From Anticarsia gemmatalis (lineage: Eukaryota > Arthropoda > Insecta > Lepidoptera > Erebidae), in NCBI RefSeq assembly GCF_050436995.1, contig NC_134775.1, positions 1,217,124 to 1,281,123 of the forward strand: a stretch of 64,000 bases of DNA. Reading direction: 5' to 3'. Under the pieces are notes generated by a model that was given only the letters and a program-made list of their open reading frames with translations, was not told the origin of the DNA and did no database searches. Below, piece after piece: positions 51,346-62,700 of this stretch (position 1 is the first letter of the stretch; each line of letters begins with the position of its first letter). Both the position numbers and the translations under genes were made by a program.

Positions 51346-53971
51346 TTCTAACGTTTTACGACACTTTTTGCTTCCTCGTTCTGATTCACTTTCACGAACA
51401 CACGAATTATTAACAAAAAAAAAACAAGAACATGGTTCATTCACCAATGAGTCACACCAGCACATCAAAATATGACTATTAAACATACTGCATTTAATTT
51501 GTGTACTTATGCTGATAATAATAGTTTTTGTTTTATCAAAATCGGATCAAAATTACCGAAGTTACAGCGTTATAAAGTTTCACTGCTTTTTTAAATTTGC
51601 GTTGCTTCGCGCGCTATGCGCTGACGTCACGACGCAACAGACACGCTTGTTCGACTGCGGGTGATGCGGAGTTTTGATTTGAAAAGTGATTTGCATTTAA
51701 TATTTAAAGAGTATGTGTATGTGTTATAAATTTAATCATCGTGTTTTTTGTAAAATAAGATATCCTCGATCTCGATCGCCACGCACACAATCATCAACTA
51801 GACCCAGGTAAAGAAAGTTGAACTCGTATACTACTAATAATATTTTTGTGTGTAGTTAACAATAAAATTGAAAGTTTGTTAGAACTGGCATTACAAATAA
51901 TGAGTGTCACGTACCTACCAAGTGTAAATTTGGAAAACATAGTTTTAAAATAATATTATAAAAAAAAAAAGTTGTCACCCCTGCTCTGACTCTAGTCAGG
52001 TTGATGGCTATCGTATGAACGCATGAATCTACTCTGTAGGTAGGTAGTCTTATATGATTGGGTGTGTAATGAGAACTTTTAAACTAACATTTTAATTTTG
52101 ATATTATTAGATTTCATAAACATGGGTTCTTTTTTCAAAACAAAAAACCAACGCCAACTCAACCGCCGCGCTCGGCTCGCCGCCGCCTGTGAGGTCATTG
52201 AACTGCTTATTAAATAGTATCAACTGTTAGGTAGAAGTTCATTGCTAGGTATGTATGAACATGATATGGCATCTTGATCTTGAGGAAGTGTTCAAAAGGC
52301 AATAAACTTCTATTTAACATTTGCGCTTGACAGTATCAGAACCGGGCTTTAAGTTTTAGATTAGGTGTCTTTTGCAAAAATATAAAACAGTTTACATGGT
52401 ACAGAAAAAAACAATTTTTGGGGTGTTTTTTCACTGGAGTTAGTACACATAGGAACAATACAATATTTCCTAACCATTTTGTTTGTCCACTAAAAGCAAA
52501 ACAAATTATTTAAAGCGAAACCGCGAGAGCGCAACGAGCCTATTTAGGTATCGGCAAGTACTGACGAAATAGCAGTGTCACGAGATGACGTCACACGTCC
52601 GTGCGGCCGCTTCGCCGGAGTTTGGCGCGAAGGCCATACTTTGACGTTTAATATCTCGGTAATTTTTGAAGATACGAAAAAAATAAAAACAGATTTTTTA
52701 TCCTTGAAGTACCTAGTTTTTAAATATGCTCATAACAAAAATCATTGGTGTGACTCATTACCGTATCACACCGCGCACGCTAATGATCACGCGCGACAAT
52801 GACAAATCACAGTTCAGAAAGGTTTAGGAAATAACAGTAATAACAAGCTCACGCATTGACTATGACTATTGAAAGTCCCACCGGACGCGCGGACGTCCGA
52901 ACGAAAGCGATCCTTAATAGGTACTAAGTTATGACATACGTATGAAGCAAAATAAAATGTATAGGCAGTTAGGGATGGACCCAAAAACTTAATTACATCT
53001 AATATTGATATTTATTTTTCATTGATAACTTCAAATGAAACTATCTGGAGACTAACATTGAATGAGAAGATATTATTAATGCAATGTTAATATAAATTTG
53101 TATAAAAACAATTAGTTTCTATTTTAATAAAAAATAACAAATAGCAAACGTTGGTTCAGTATCGATATCCTCGAATATTTTTTAAGTTTTTTTTTCGATT
53201 ATGATTCATACCTAGTATTATTACAACAATAAATCTGTGTCCTCTTGGTCTGCGTGCAGCGTGTAAATGTTAAAGATAATCTTAGGTACAAATAATACAT
53301 TCAGTTGGTTTCTACTGTTTTGATAATAAAGTAATGCATTTTTACCGATATTTCCACATTTGAATGTAAGCAATAGAAACAAACATCACTAGTGCGGCAC
53401 GGCAAGACAACTACAAAGCGCACCGCGCGACGCCGCCAAACGATCGGCTTTCTTTGTCGTTGTTTATGCTGTTGAATTTCGCCCTTTGTCGGCATGATTT
53501 AATATGCCATTGCATGCCATGCCGTTTTTATTTAAAAAAATGGGTAGTACATTTAAATTAACCAGTTGGTAAGAATTTATTGTGCGTGTCGGTGGTGTCG
53601 TAAAACCAAGTGCTTAATCCCGATATGTGAGTGTCAGTCAGTAAATTGAGTCAGCTGTTATCAGTAGGTTGACGATTTTTGTACTTTTTTTTATCCCGTG
53701 ACTTTGTGTGTAGTGTCGCATGGTTGTTTGTTTGACGCATCTGTAACGAATCTCTGGCGATACGCCGTACGCTATTTAGGTAAGTAATGTAACAATTTAA
53801 TTTGTTTGATTTCATTTGTGTATTGTCGTTCGTTAATCAGCCGTTAACAGTAGGTACATGAGACTCGTAGTTATGATTTCGTCAATTTATGTGTATGTAA
53901 TGTGGGATGGTAATCCTATGTTCGATGCAACTGTATTCAAACTCTCGCGATACGCTACGTTCTGTAGGTTA

Positions 53972-54296
53972 GCAATTCAACAATAACTTAAATGGCATAG
54001 TAACGTTAATCAGGTAGTTGCTAGCCAATCCAAGACTGAAAGTATTATGGGAAATCAGTATCAATTTGTATTTATTATTGTTACTAAGACAGAACGTCCC
54101 GCACGCGGTCATCGCCCCCCGCGGCGTCAGTTGGCAGCGGTCGTGTAACGACGAGCCGCTTCTATGTGTGCGTGCACGAGCGCTCACTCACACTACAGAA
54201 AAGCAAAAAAAAGTTGTCCAAAAAAAATTTTTCTGATGATCAGATTCATGGGCAGTATCACCTCCCAAAATATCACCAGCTATTATGAGAAGACCC
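53972..54296 (-). repeat. Right inverted end of the TGTATA-flanked element
   Basis: Inverted copy of the left end, ending GAGAAGACCC at 54296 and followed by TGTATA. Confidence 0.85.
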
Positions 54297-54329
54297 TGTA
54301 TAGCTATTAGTCTTCGCTAACATATAGGC

Positions 54330-54618
54330 TATTTTCTTTGGAAATTCGCTCTTTAAGGGGGTAAGTTTGTATGAAACTCCGTCAGTTTTGGAGCTAATTC
54401 GATTAAAATTAATATTTGGCTATATAGTTAGAAATTAAGAATGAGCCAATAAAGATTTTTGGAAATTCTGCCTTAACGGGGGTGACAAAGGGGGGGGGGG
54501 GGGTAAGTTTCTATGAAACTCCGTCGGTTTTGAAGCTAAATCTATAAAAATTAAAGCATGTCATGATCTCGACTGCTTGCTTGAGTGCTGCAGTGAGCGA
54601 AGCTGCACGGGTCAGCTA
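54330..54618 (+). mobile_element. Helitron-like 3' end with internal tandem duplication
   Basis: Ends GAAGCTGCACGGGTCAGCTAG at 54618 followed by T, like the other Helitron-like copies. Two related segments of about 75 bp (near 54341-54410 and 54457-54545) share GGAAATTC and TATGAAACTCCGTC. The second holds a G14 run. The 5' end is not defined. Confidence 0.5.
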
Positions 54619-55195
54619 GTTTTTAATAAGTTTCTCTACGCAATGGTTTGATTGTTTCTATATTTCCACCACTTTTTCAATAAGACCGTGCGCAGAATTT
54701 ATCAAATTTATATGTTCATTTAATAAGTGGCGATAACGAAACAAAACTTGCCGAATTCAAATTCAAAATATTCTTTATTTCGTAAACTTTTCACAAAGTA
54801 TTTGAAACAGTCAGTATATTGTATTTTTTGTTTTTTGTCCGTTTCGAGAAAGCTGGTTGCTCGTGAGAAGAAACGGCAAGAAACTCACGGCTTGCTCTTT
54901 TAAAATGTCAATATAATTATTACAGATTTTCTATTGATGATTTACTGTGTGCAGTTAATAAAACAGTCACATATCTAAAAACAAAACTAGTCGTAATAAT
55001 AAAAAAAAAGTAAAGAGGATACTTATAGGTAGGACACAGTAAAACATCGTACATTAGAGTATTATAACAGTTTTGAAACAAACTTGGTAGAAGCAGCACA
55101 GTCCCAAGCTTTATTATCGTCTAAATAATCTTTAACAGTATAATAGCCTTTTAGGCATAAATTTCGTTTAATCACTAATTTAAATTTATTGAAAC

Positions 55196-55975
55196 TTAAA
55201 TTTTGAATTTCGCTAGGGATTTGTAGAAACGCACACAATGACCTCTAAAGGATTTGTTTATTTTTTGAAGCCTAGTGGTTGGAATAACGAGTTTATTTTT
55301 GTTTCGTGTATTAATGTTATGTATATCGCTATGTTTCTTGAAAAGTGCGATATTTTTGTGTGCATAAATTAGGTTTTCATAAATATATTGACCTGCCACC
55401 GTCAATATATTAATTTCCTTAAATTTTTCCCTTAGTGAATGTCTACTGCCTAATTCATAAATTGCACGAATAGCCCTCTTCTGCAGCACAAAGATGGTTT
55501 GGATGTCGGCAGCGTTACCCCAGAGCAAAATTCCATAGGACATGACACTATGGAAGTAACTGAAGTAAACTAACCTAGCTGTTTCAATGTCAGTGAGTTG
55601 GCGAATTTTTCTAACCGCAAAGGCTGCAGAACTAAGTCTATTCGACAATTGTGATATATGTGGTCCCCACTGTAATTTCGAGTCTATTGTTATACCTAGA
55701 AATTTGGCTGTATCCACAAGGTCCAGCTCATCTTCCTTAATCTTTATCAAAGTTTTCACTGGTTTGACATTAGGTGTTACAAATTTAATACATTTAGTTT
55801 TTTGCTCGTTTAAAAGCAGATTGTTAACGTCAAACCAATGTACCACTTTAGAGATAGCACTATTCACATCGTCAAGATTGATTTGTTGGCGTTTTAGTTT
55901 GAATAAGAGTGAAGTATCATCTGCGAATAGTACTATCTCGTGGCTATTTTTAACTAGATGAGGCAGATCATTAAT
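55196..55975 (-). pseudogene. RT C-terminal part of CR1/jockey-like ORF2
   Basis: Begins YINDLPHLVKN, then the catalytic LFADDTSLLF near 55915-55940, followed by the thumb region (LLLNEQKTKCIKF, AKFLGITIDSKLQW, ILLWGNAADIQTIFVLQKRAIR) and the stop at 55196. The frame is open. Coding between the pre-RT region and YINDL is missing, so the fingers and first half of the palm are lost, and the enzyme cannot function. Confidence 0.82.
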
Positions 55976-55984
55976 GTAGTATCA

Positions 55985-56331
55985 GTAGGTGACGAGTTCA
56001 AAGATTTGGTAGTCGAGACTGGAATGTCAGTGAAAAACGCTTCAAAAGCTGTGGCCACATCGGAGTCCGTCGAGATGGTTTTATCACCAACATTCAAGCG
56101 GAACTCACGATCATGGCCCTTTACATTTCCAGTCTCACTATTTATTATTCTCCAAGTGGTTTTAATTTTGTTATTACTATTTTTAATCTTTGAACTCAAG
56201 TAACGAGACTAAGCTAATTTACAGACGTGTCTAAATAACTTTGCGTAATTTTTCACATATTCTTGAAATTGTTCACATCTGTTGTAATTCCTCTCCTCAT
56301 AGAGCTCAAAAAGTTTTCTTCTACTCTTATA
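55985..56331 (-). pseudogene. Pre-RT region of CR1/jockey-like ORF2
   Basis: Segments KLFELYEERNYNRC and KTTWRIINSETGN precede the RT in related elements. A TAG near 56211-56213 interrupts it. Right neighbour is the Tc1-like insertion; left end is the RT deletion point near 55980. Confidence 0.65.
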
Positions 56332-57913
56332 CACACATCAACACTGTCTAGGGATATTATGTATTTACTCAATTATCTCAAAATTTATGAAAGATACCAT
56401 GCAACATGTATATATTTCTATAAAGCCCATTTATCTGACTATACTTCAGAATAAAAAAAATCTCTAATTATTTTGCGTCAACAATTTTATACTTAAATAA
56501 AGAAAAAACTAAAAAAAATGGTAAAACTAACAATGAATGTTTTTCTTCAGAAAATGTGAAAAATAAGAAAAAGTTATTGTTTTTAGCAGTTTTGTGAAAA
56601 ATCTGTAGTCTATAAAGCCATCTATGACATTTATAGCAGTCCTGCAGCGATTTTTCATAATTTGGATAGAGTTATCCAAGTCTTACTGCGGTATTTTGTC
56701 CCAGGTCCGGCTAAGATGCAAAAAAGTGGCTCTTCCGTTGCAATGTTCGCAGGGAAATTCCTCAAAGCTCTTCTTTGGGGCATACTCCACGCGTGCTCTA
56801 TGGGTTTTAGGTCAGGTGATTGAGCGAGCCAGCTTAAGACCGATTTGTCGTGTTCCTGCTACCATCTCGCCACCGCTCTTGCTGTGTGCGGACGGCTGTT
56901 ATCGTGAATGTGGGTGAATTCTTGGCCCATTTGAAGTTTAAGGGGGTAGATTATCGGTATTAGCACCTCATTACGGTATTTTTTAGCCGTAATGGTGTTT
57001 CTGATCCAAACGCGGTCTGTTCGTCCACCGAGAATAATTTCCGCCCAAACCATCATTGTCCCGCCGTGCTATGAATGGACTTCCTGAGGATATTGCAGAC
57101 GGCTATCACGACCAGAGACTCGCCAAACACGTACTCTACGTGAATCGAAATAAAAACCGAACCGGGACTCATCGGTAAACAGTAATACAGTCTACGGGTT
57201 ATCATCCCAGAGCAAAAGTACAGGGAACCCACTCTAGTCTTCGTCCGCGATTTCCTCAGCAGAGTGCTGGAGTACGAAGCGGTCTGCGAGCGTGAAAGTT
57301 ATCTTCATGCAGCATTTTCCTCGCAGTTTGGTCACTCACAAGCATCTGGTGCTCTGACTGGAGCCTCCGAACCAACTGCATGGCCGTAACAATTGGTTCT
57401 CTTCTCACGGCAATTTGCAAAAATCGGTCTTGTCGATAAGTGGTTATTCGCTTTCCCCCTGGATATCTTTCAACCACTTCACTAGTAGCACGGTAGGATG
57501 ACTATAACCTAGTAATCACGTTTTGTCTTGTTCCAATCACAACAGCAATACTCCGTTGAGCAGCCACAGCGTAGAGCACGCCCACTGCCCTTAGCATTGC
57601 TTCTCTTGTTATATAGCGCCGCTGCATGATGCACACAATAGATTTAACTCGAAATTAATCGATAACTTGTTATAAAACTTAAATCTGGCACAAAAAAATA
57701 TCCCGATACTACAGTAGTTAAACAAAACTTGCGGACTTCACAACCATTATGCCGCGTAATTATTTTATTTTTAATTATTTTTTATAAATTTAAATTTAGA
57801 ATCATCCAAAAAGGTTTAAAAAATAGTCTTTTATCAAAAGATTTTTAAACTGGCCAGTATTTTTTGAGTTTAAGAACTTTATACAAAATATCCCTAGACG
57901 GTGTTGATGTGTG
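56332..57913 (-). mobile_element. Tc1-like DNA transposon, decayed
   Basis: 1,582 bp with inverted ends starting CACACATCAACACTGTCTAG (56332) and its near-complement ending 57913, each flanked by TA (56330-56331, 57914-57915). It carries a minus-strand transposase remnant. TIRs are about 37 bp. Confidence 0.92.
56620..57640 (-). pseudogene. Tc1-like transposase remnant
   Basis: Reads leftward. An N-terminal helix-turn-helix-like region (ITTYRQDRFLQIAVRREP, SDQTARKMLHEDNFHARRP) precedes catalytic motifs GGTMMVWAEI, FTHIHDNSRPHTARAV and WLAQSPDLKPIEHAW, which carry the Tc1 D and E/D residues in the right order. Several in-frame stops lie between these blocks (for example near 57245, 57190 and 57070). 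It recognises TIRs and inserts at TA when intact. Here it is long dead. Confidence 0.88.
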
Positions 57914-57915
57914 TA

Positions 57916-58889
57916 TATACCTATAGTAGCCCATTCACTAAAGGTAGCGTTATCCTGGACCGTAACCGTTCTGGAAGTAAATACTGAATCAAATTCAGTA
58001 CAAAATATTAAAAAAAAAATATTATATATCTCATTAGGATTACTGTGGTGATTTTAAAATATATAGTTACTACAAGCAAGTTTATTTCTAAAACTTTCAA
58101 AACGATTTGCGGTTTTGGGTACAATTGTGATTTTGCTTTTAGCCACATGTTTATTCTTATAGGTAAATGAAATAAATTGACCACAGTGATCTGAATCTAA
58201 TTGATTTATTACTTTCTTATCATTAACTATCATATCAGTGAAAACATTATCCAAACATGTGGCTGTAGTGGCAGTTATTCTTGTTGGCTCCAGAAACAAG
58301 TACTTCAGATTGTATGATTGAAAAAGAGCTTTAAATTTAATAGATAAACTAGATTCTTCCAATAAATTAATATTGAAATCACCTAAAATAATTAGGTTTT
58401 TGTTCAACTTAGTTACTTTATTTAAAACATCTTCCATAATACTCTCAAAACTATCATACAATGCTGAAGGAGGCCTGTATACACTCAATACAATAAACTG
58501 TTCTACTTCTACACAAGCTATTTCGGTAGTCCGTTCAACAGAGAGAGAAACAATATCATGGCGTTCCTTGTACTTTAACTGTTTATTAATTAAAATGAGT
58601 GAACCGCCATGTATGGAATGTTCCCTGCTGAACGAATTGCCAACCTGGTGATTATTAAAGTTGAACATGAATTGATTGCTTTTTAGCCAATGTTCAGTTA
58701 TGCAAAATATATCAATACAATTACAATTCATGAACAATTCAATTTCTAGCTCTTTGCCCATAATTCCTCTAATGTTCTGATGCACCAGGTTAATTACATT
58801 TCTATTTTTCTTAATTATATTAGGGCACTTTTCAATTGATAGATCTATTTTGCAAGAGGTTACCTCTTTTCTCTCATGAATTAATTTAA
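57916..58889 (-). pseudogene. Endonuclease part of CR1/jockey-like ORF2
   Basis: INLVHQNIRGI near the start, FCITEHWL, HGGSLILIN, SVYRPPSALYDSF, LIILGDFNINLLEES and TCLDNVFTDM are APE endonuclease blocks in the usual order. A stop is present at about 58052-58054, after which the same reading continues as CTEFDSVFTSRTVTV up to the Tc1-like element. It should nick the target strand. Its RT is deleted, so the element is inactive. Confidence 0.85.
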
Positions 58890-58970
58890 ATTACATGTCA
58901 TGTCAACATTCATGTCAAAATTTTTATTTGGAATGTCAAAATTACTAGCCAAATTACTGGCTAAGTTATT

Positions 58971-59432
58971 TCAAATGTCAATATTATGTTGCTCAATAGA
59001 AGCAACTTGTTTAGCCAAGTTCTTGGCTGTTATAGAAATAAAATAGGATAGCGAAATTGCTATTTGTCTTTTACAATAATAAGAAAGATAATAACTATCT
59101 TTTGTCGTATATAAACAATTACTAACAATCCTGTTAGTGTCAATAAAATGAAATTTATTATAATTAATACCATTAATTTGACATGTCAGATTATGCATAA
59201 TAATATTTAAATTAGACCTAATATTAAGTTCTTCCTGTGGCAAGCCTTTACTAAGAGCAAGTGCAAACAATACAATTTTGTTTACATTAAATTTTGATAA
59301 ACATTCAAAATAGTCAATAAACTTCTTTCTGTTTACATTTCCCCTATTACCAAAAAAAATTACTAACGTTGTGTCTTGTTTGAAGTCAGATTTAATAACT
59401 CTATCTAAAATATGACCATATGATAAGTTAGG
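58971..59432 (-). pseudogene. ORF1 C-terminal fragment of CR1/jockey-like element (SGNH-like)
   Basis: About 150 codons up to the stop at 58971. The open frame continues rightward to 59507, but residues before the LSYGHILDRV region come from the gypsy LTR and are not genuine. TTLVIFFGNRGNVNRKKF, NLNIIMHNL and DSYYLSYYCKRQIAISLSYF resemble the later blocks of SGNH/GDSL-type esterase domains that some CR1-group ORF1 proteins carry. The catalytic Ser block would lie upstream and is cut off. Resemblance is weak. Confidence 0.5.
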
Positions 59433-59716
59433 TGTATGACGGCGCGTCAACGTTTTATTGTAAACGCCACGTGCAGCGGTTCGAATGTAACGGACGGTCA
59501 CCCCCACTCCATCGCCGCATGCTTATAAAAGGCGACAACCGCTCGGAGTGGGGCATTCTGGTCTTGGCATCGGTCCGGTGCACATGGTGTCTCGTACGCA
59601 AAGTGTGAAGTGAATAAGTTAATTATTGTTCTATTAGTGTTATAATTAGAAATAATTGAATATCAATTAGTGATTAAATCAGTGTTGCAACTATATAATA
59701 TTATTTATTAAAAAAA
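59433..59716 (+). repeat. Probable 5' LTR and leader of mag-like element
   Basis: CpG-rich first half with TATAAAA at 59524, AT-rich second half. LTR end and primer site cannot be fixed without the 3' LTR. Confidence 0.5.
59524..59530 (+). promoter_or_regulatory. TATA box of mag-like LTR
   Basis: TATAAAA within GC-rich sequence about 190 bp before the gag start. Confidence 0.6.
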
Positions 59717-62700
59717 ATGACCGACCCTCTTCCTACATCAGAAGTGGTAATGGATTCGTCGCCACAATCATCAATCAATGTGGAAATGATGAAGCTGTTC
59801 TCATCAAGCATGGAAGCTATACTTCAAAAAATAGCGAACAATATGGCACCAAATTCATCTACACCACCAACAAAATTGGTGCCTTTTGATCCTGACACAC
59901 CAGAATCCGACATCGAGAAGTGGTGCACACTCACCGAAATGGTTATAGAAAAGCGAAAATTGGAAGGAGTAGAGCTGATCTTAGCTCTTACCCACTCTCT
60001 GAAAGGTCATGCTGCTCTGTGTCTCACGAACATACAACCGGATAGAATCTCATGGGGTTCTATTAAGGAAATGCTTATATCGAAATTTTCCAAACCTATG
60101 ATGATGCAAGACTACTTTGACCAAGTTCTTCAATTTCAAATTAACGGTAAAGAAGGTCCAGCTGAAGCGGGTGCACGCTTATGGCAACTCATAGAAAAAA
60201 TCCCTGACGTCAGTTTACCGGAGAAAGTAATTACTGGGTTTGCCATATCAGTGTTGTCGCAGTGTGATGACAAGATTCGCCGAGAGCTCAACTCGGTGGT
60301 GATCAACGAGAAGAACCAGCTCTTCCGTACTTTGCGTGGCTTTACGCTCAAAAGAAAACATGAAGAACCAGTGACGTCTGATAGTGACTCAAAGAAATTC
60401 CGTACCACTGGTTTTCGTGGCAACTGTCACTTTTGTGGAAAAATAGGACATCGGGGTCATGAGTGCAGAGACAAGCAACGAGCTCTAATGAAACACCAAA
60501 ATGTTCCAGCTAAAACTGAACATTTGAAATCAAACGTGGCCTGCTATGTGTGCAACGACAAAGGACACGTAGCCACTGCGTGCCCAAAACGTTGGAAGAA
60601 GAATGAAGACGTCGCATCAAGCCTGAGCACCAAGCAAGTGAACCTGTGTACCAAAGCTGCGCAAGGAGTACTAGAGCTAAGTGGTATTCATCTTCCTTTT
60701 GCATTTGATTCTGGTTCCGAGTGTAGTCTTATGAAACAGCGCTTTTGTAATCTGGTCAAGGGCACAAGGTTACATGAACAAGTCATTTTGAAAGGAATCG
60801 GGTCTAATAGTGTAGTCAGTTCTTTGCAAATAAAAATCCCAACTACCGTTCAGGGCTTGTCGTTTGATGTTGTGTATTATGTATTGCCAGACAATTGCTT
60901 AACTGAAGATATTATAATAGGTAGAGATATTTTGAACGAAGGAATTTCTGTGAATTTAACTAACGAAACTCTAACTTTTTCTAAAACCAAAAGTATAAAA
61001 TCAGTTTCAAAATTACCTACTTTTGATAGTAGTTCTATAGATACAGATCTTGTCGGTAGAGAGAAAGACCTTTTGATCGAAATATTAAAGAAATATTCCA
61101 CAAACTTCATTCAAACACTTCCATCTTCTCGAATCTTAACTGGTGAAATGAAAATAGATTTGATAGACCCTAGTAAGACTGTACATAGACGACCTTATCG
61201 ATTGTCCCCCACTGAATTAAAGATTGTTAATGATAAATGTCAAGACTTATTAGAAGCCAACATCATTCGTGAAAGCTCATCCCCATATGCTAGCCCAATT
61301 TTGTTGGTTAAAAAAAAGGATGGATCAGATCGTATGTGTGTTGATTACAGAGAGCTTAATAGTAACACTCGTCCTGATAGCTACCCTCTCCCACTGATTA
61401 GTGACCAAATCGATAAATTACACGGAGCAAACTATTTTTCTGTAATAGATATGGCATCTGGGTTCCACCAAATTAGGATTCATGAGGACTCTATAGAGAA
61501 GACAGCATTTGTAACACCGTCATCTCAATATGAATGGTTGACCATGCCGTTTGGTCTTAGAAATGCTCCTCAGGTATTTCAAAGGGCAATTAATACTGCT
61601 CTAAAACCCCTTCAAGACAGTAAGTTCTGGTCTATATGGATGACGTCCTGTCTGCATCGGAAACTGTAGAGGAAGGATTAGTTCGACTTGACAAATTACT
61701 GAATACTCTATCCAAGGCTGGCTTTTCATTTAACTTCAAAAAGTGTTCTTTTATGAAAAACAAAATAGAATATCTAGGATTTGTTATATCAGCAGGTGAG
61801 ATTGAGCCTAATCCTAGAAAAATAGAGGCCTTGAAAAATGTCCCTGCGCCATGCACTGTTACGCAAGTCCGACAATTTATTGGCTTAGCCACATACTTCA
61901 GACAATTCATTCCTAACTTTTCCAAATTGATGAAACCATTATATCCTCTGACTGTAGCAGGGAAAGGTAAAATAACCTGGACTGCTGAACATGATAAGAT
62001 TCATAAGGAAATAGTTAATTATCTCGTAACCAAACCAGTTTTAAAAATCTTTGATCCCTCGTTACCTATAGAACTACATACTGATGCAAGTAGTGACGGG
62101 TACGGAGCCGTTTTGATTCAAAAGGAGAACAATCTTCCTCATGTAGTTGCTTATTACAGTCATAAAACATCCGATGCAGAGAGTCGCTATCACTCCTATG
62201 AATTAGAAACATTAGCAGTAGTCAATCCGTGGAACATTTTAGACACTATCTTTATGGTCGAAAGTTCTCAGTCTTTACTGATTGTAACGCTTTGAAAACA
62301 TCACATTTGAAAAAAAACCTAACACCAAGGGTTCATAGATGGTGGGCGATCCTGCAGTCATATGACTTTGACATATTTTATAAAGAGGGAAAAAGTATGG
62401 GTCATGCAGACTTCCTATCGCGTAATCCAATTGAAGGCAAAGTGAATGATAGCAAATTACCTGACCCTAATCAAGTTAAAAGTATTAAAATCATAAATTT
62501 ATCAGAATTAGAAAAAGGGTGGCTCTCTGTGGAACAATTGCGTGATACTGCAATATCAGACATTATTTCTAAATTTCATTCAAATAATCTACCAGAGGAT
62601 TTACTACACACATATGATATTAGGCAAGGTATTCTTTATCGAAAAATCGAACGTAGAAAGACCTCTAAGTGGCTACCCATTTTACCTCGATCTTTAATCT

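Larger units (their letters stand above)
49417..54296. mobile_element. Non-coding element with long inverted ends and TGTATA duplication
   Basis: 4,880 bp. The ends are inverted repeats of about 325-350 bp (49417-49765 and 53972-54296), both starting exactly at GGGTCTTCTC. Each outer edge is flanked by TGTATA (49411-49416, 54297-54302). No ORF of significance lies inside. A 6-bp duplication with long TIRs recalls Maverick/Polinton or Dada elements, but neither the end sequence nor any gene supports a family. The interior has short CpG-rich islands with TGACGTCA at 50159, 51622 and 52586. Confidence 0.75.
54756..59432 (-). mobile_element. CR1/jockey-like non-LTR element, broken
   Basis: Reads leftward: ORF1 end (59432-58971), ORF2 endonuclease (58889-57916), a Tc1-like insertion (56332-57913), pre-RT region (56331-55985), a deletion removing most of the RT, RT end (55975-55196), and a 3' UTR with the GAGTTTCTTGCCGTTTCTTC stretch (complement near 54868-54888) and a (TTTGAA)n-like tail near 54756-54775. 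The right end is cut by the mag-like gypsy LTR at 59433. Confidence 0.82.
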
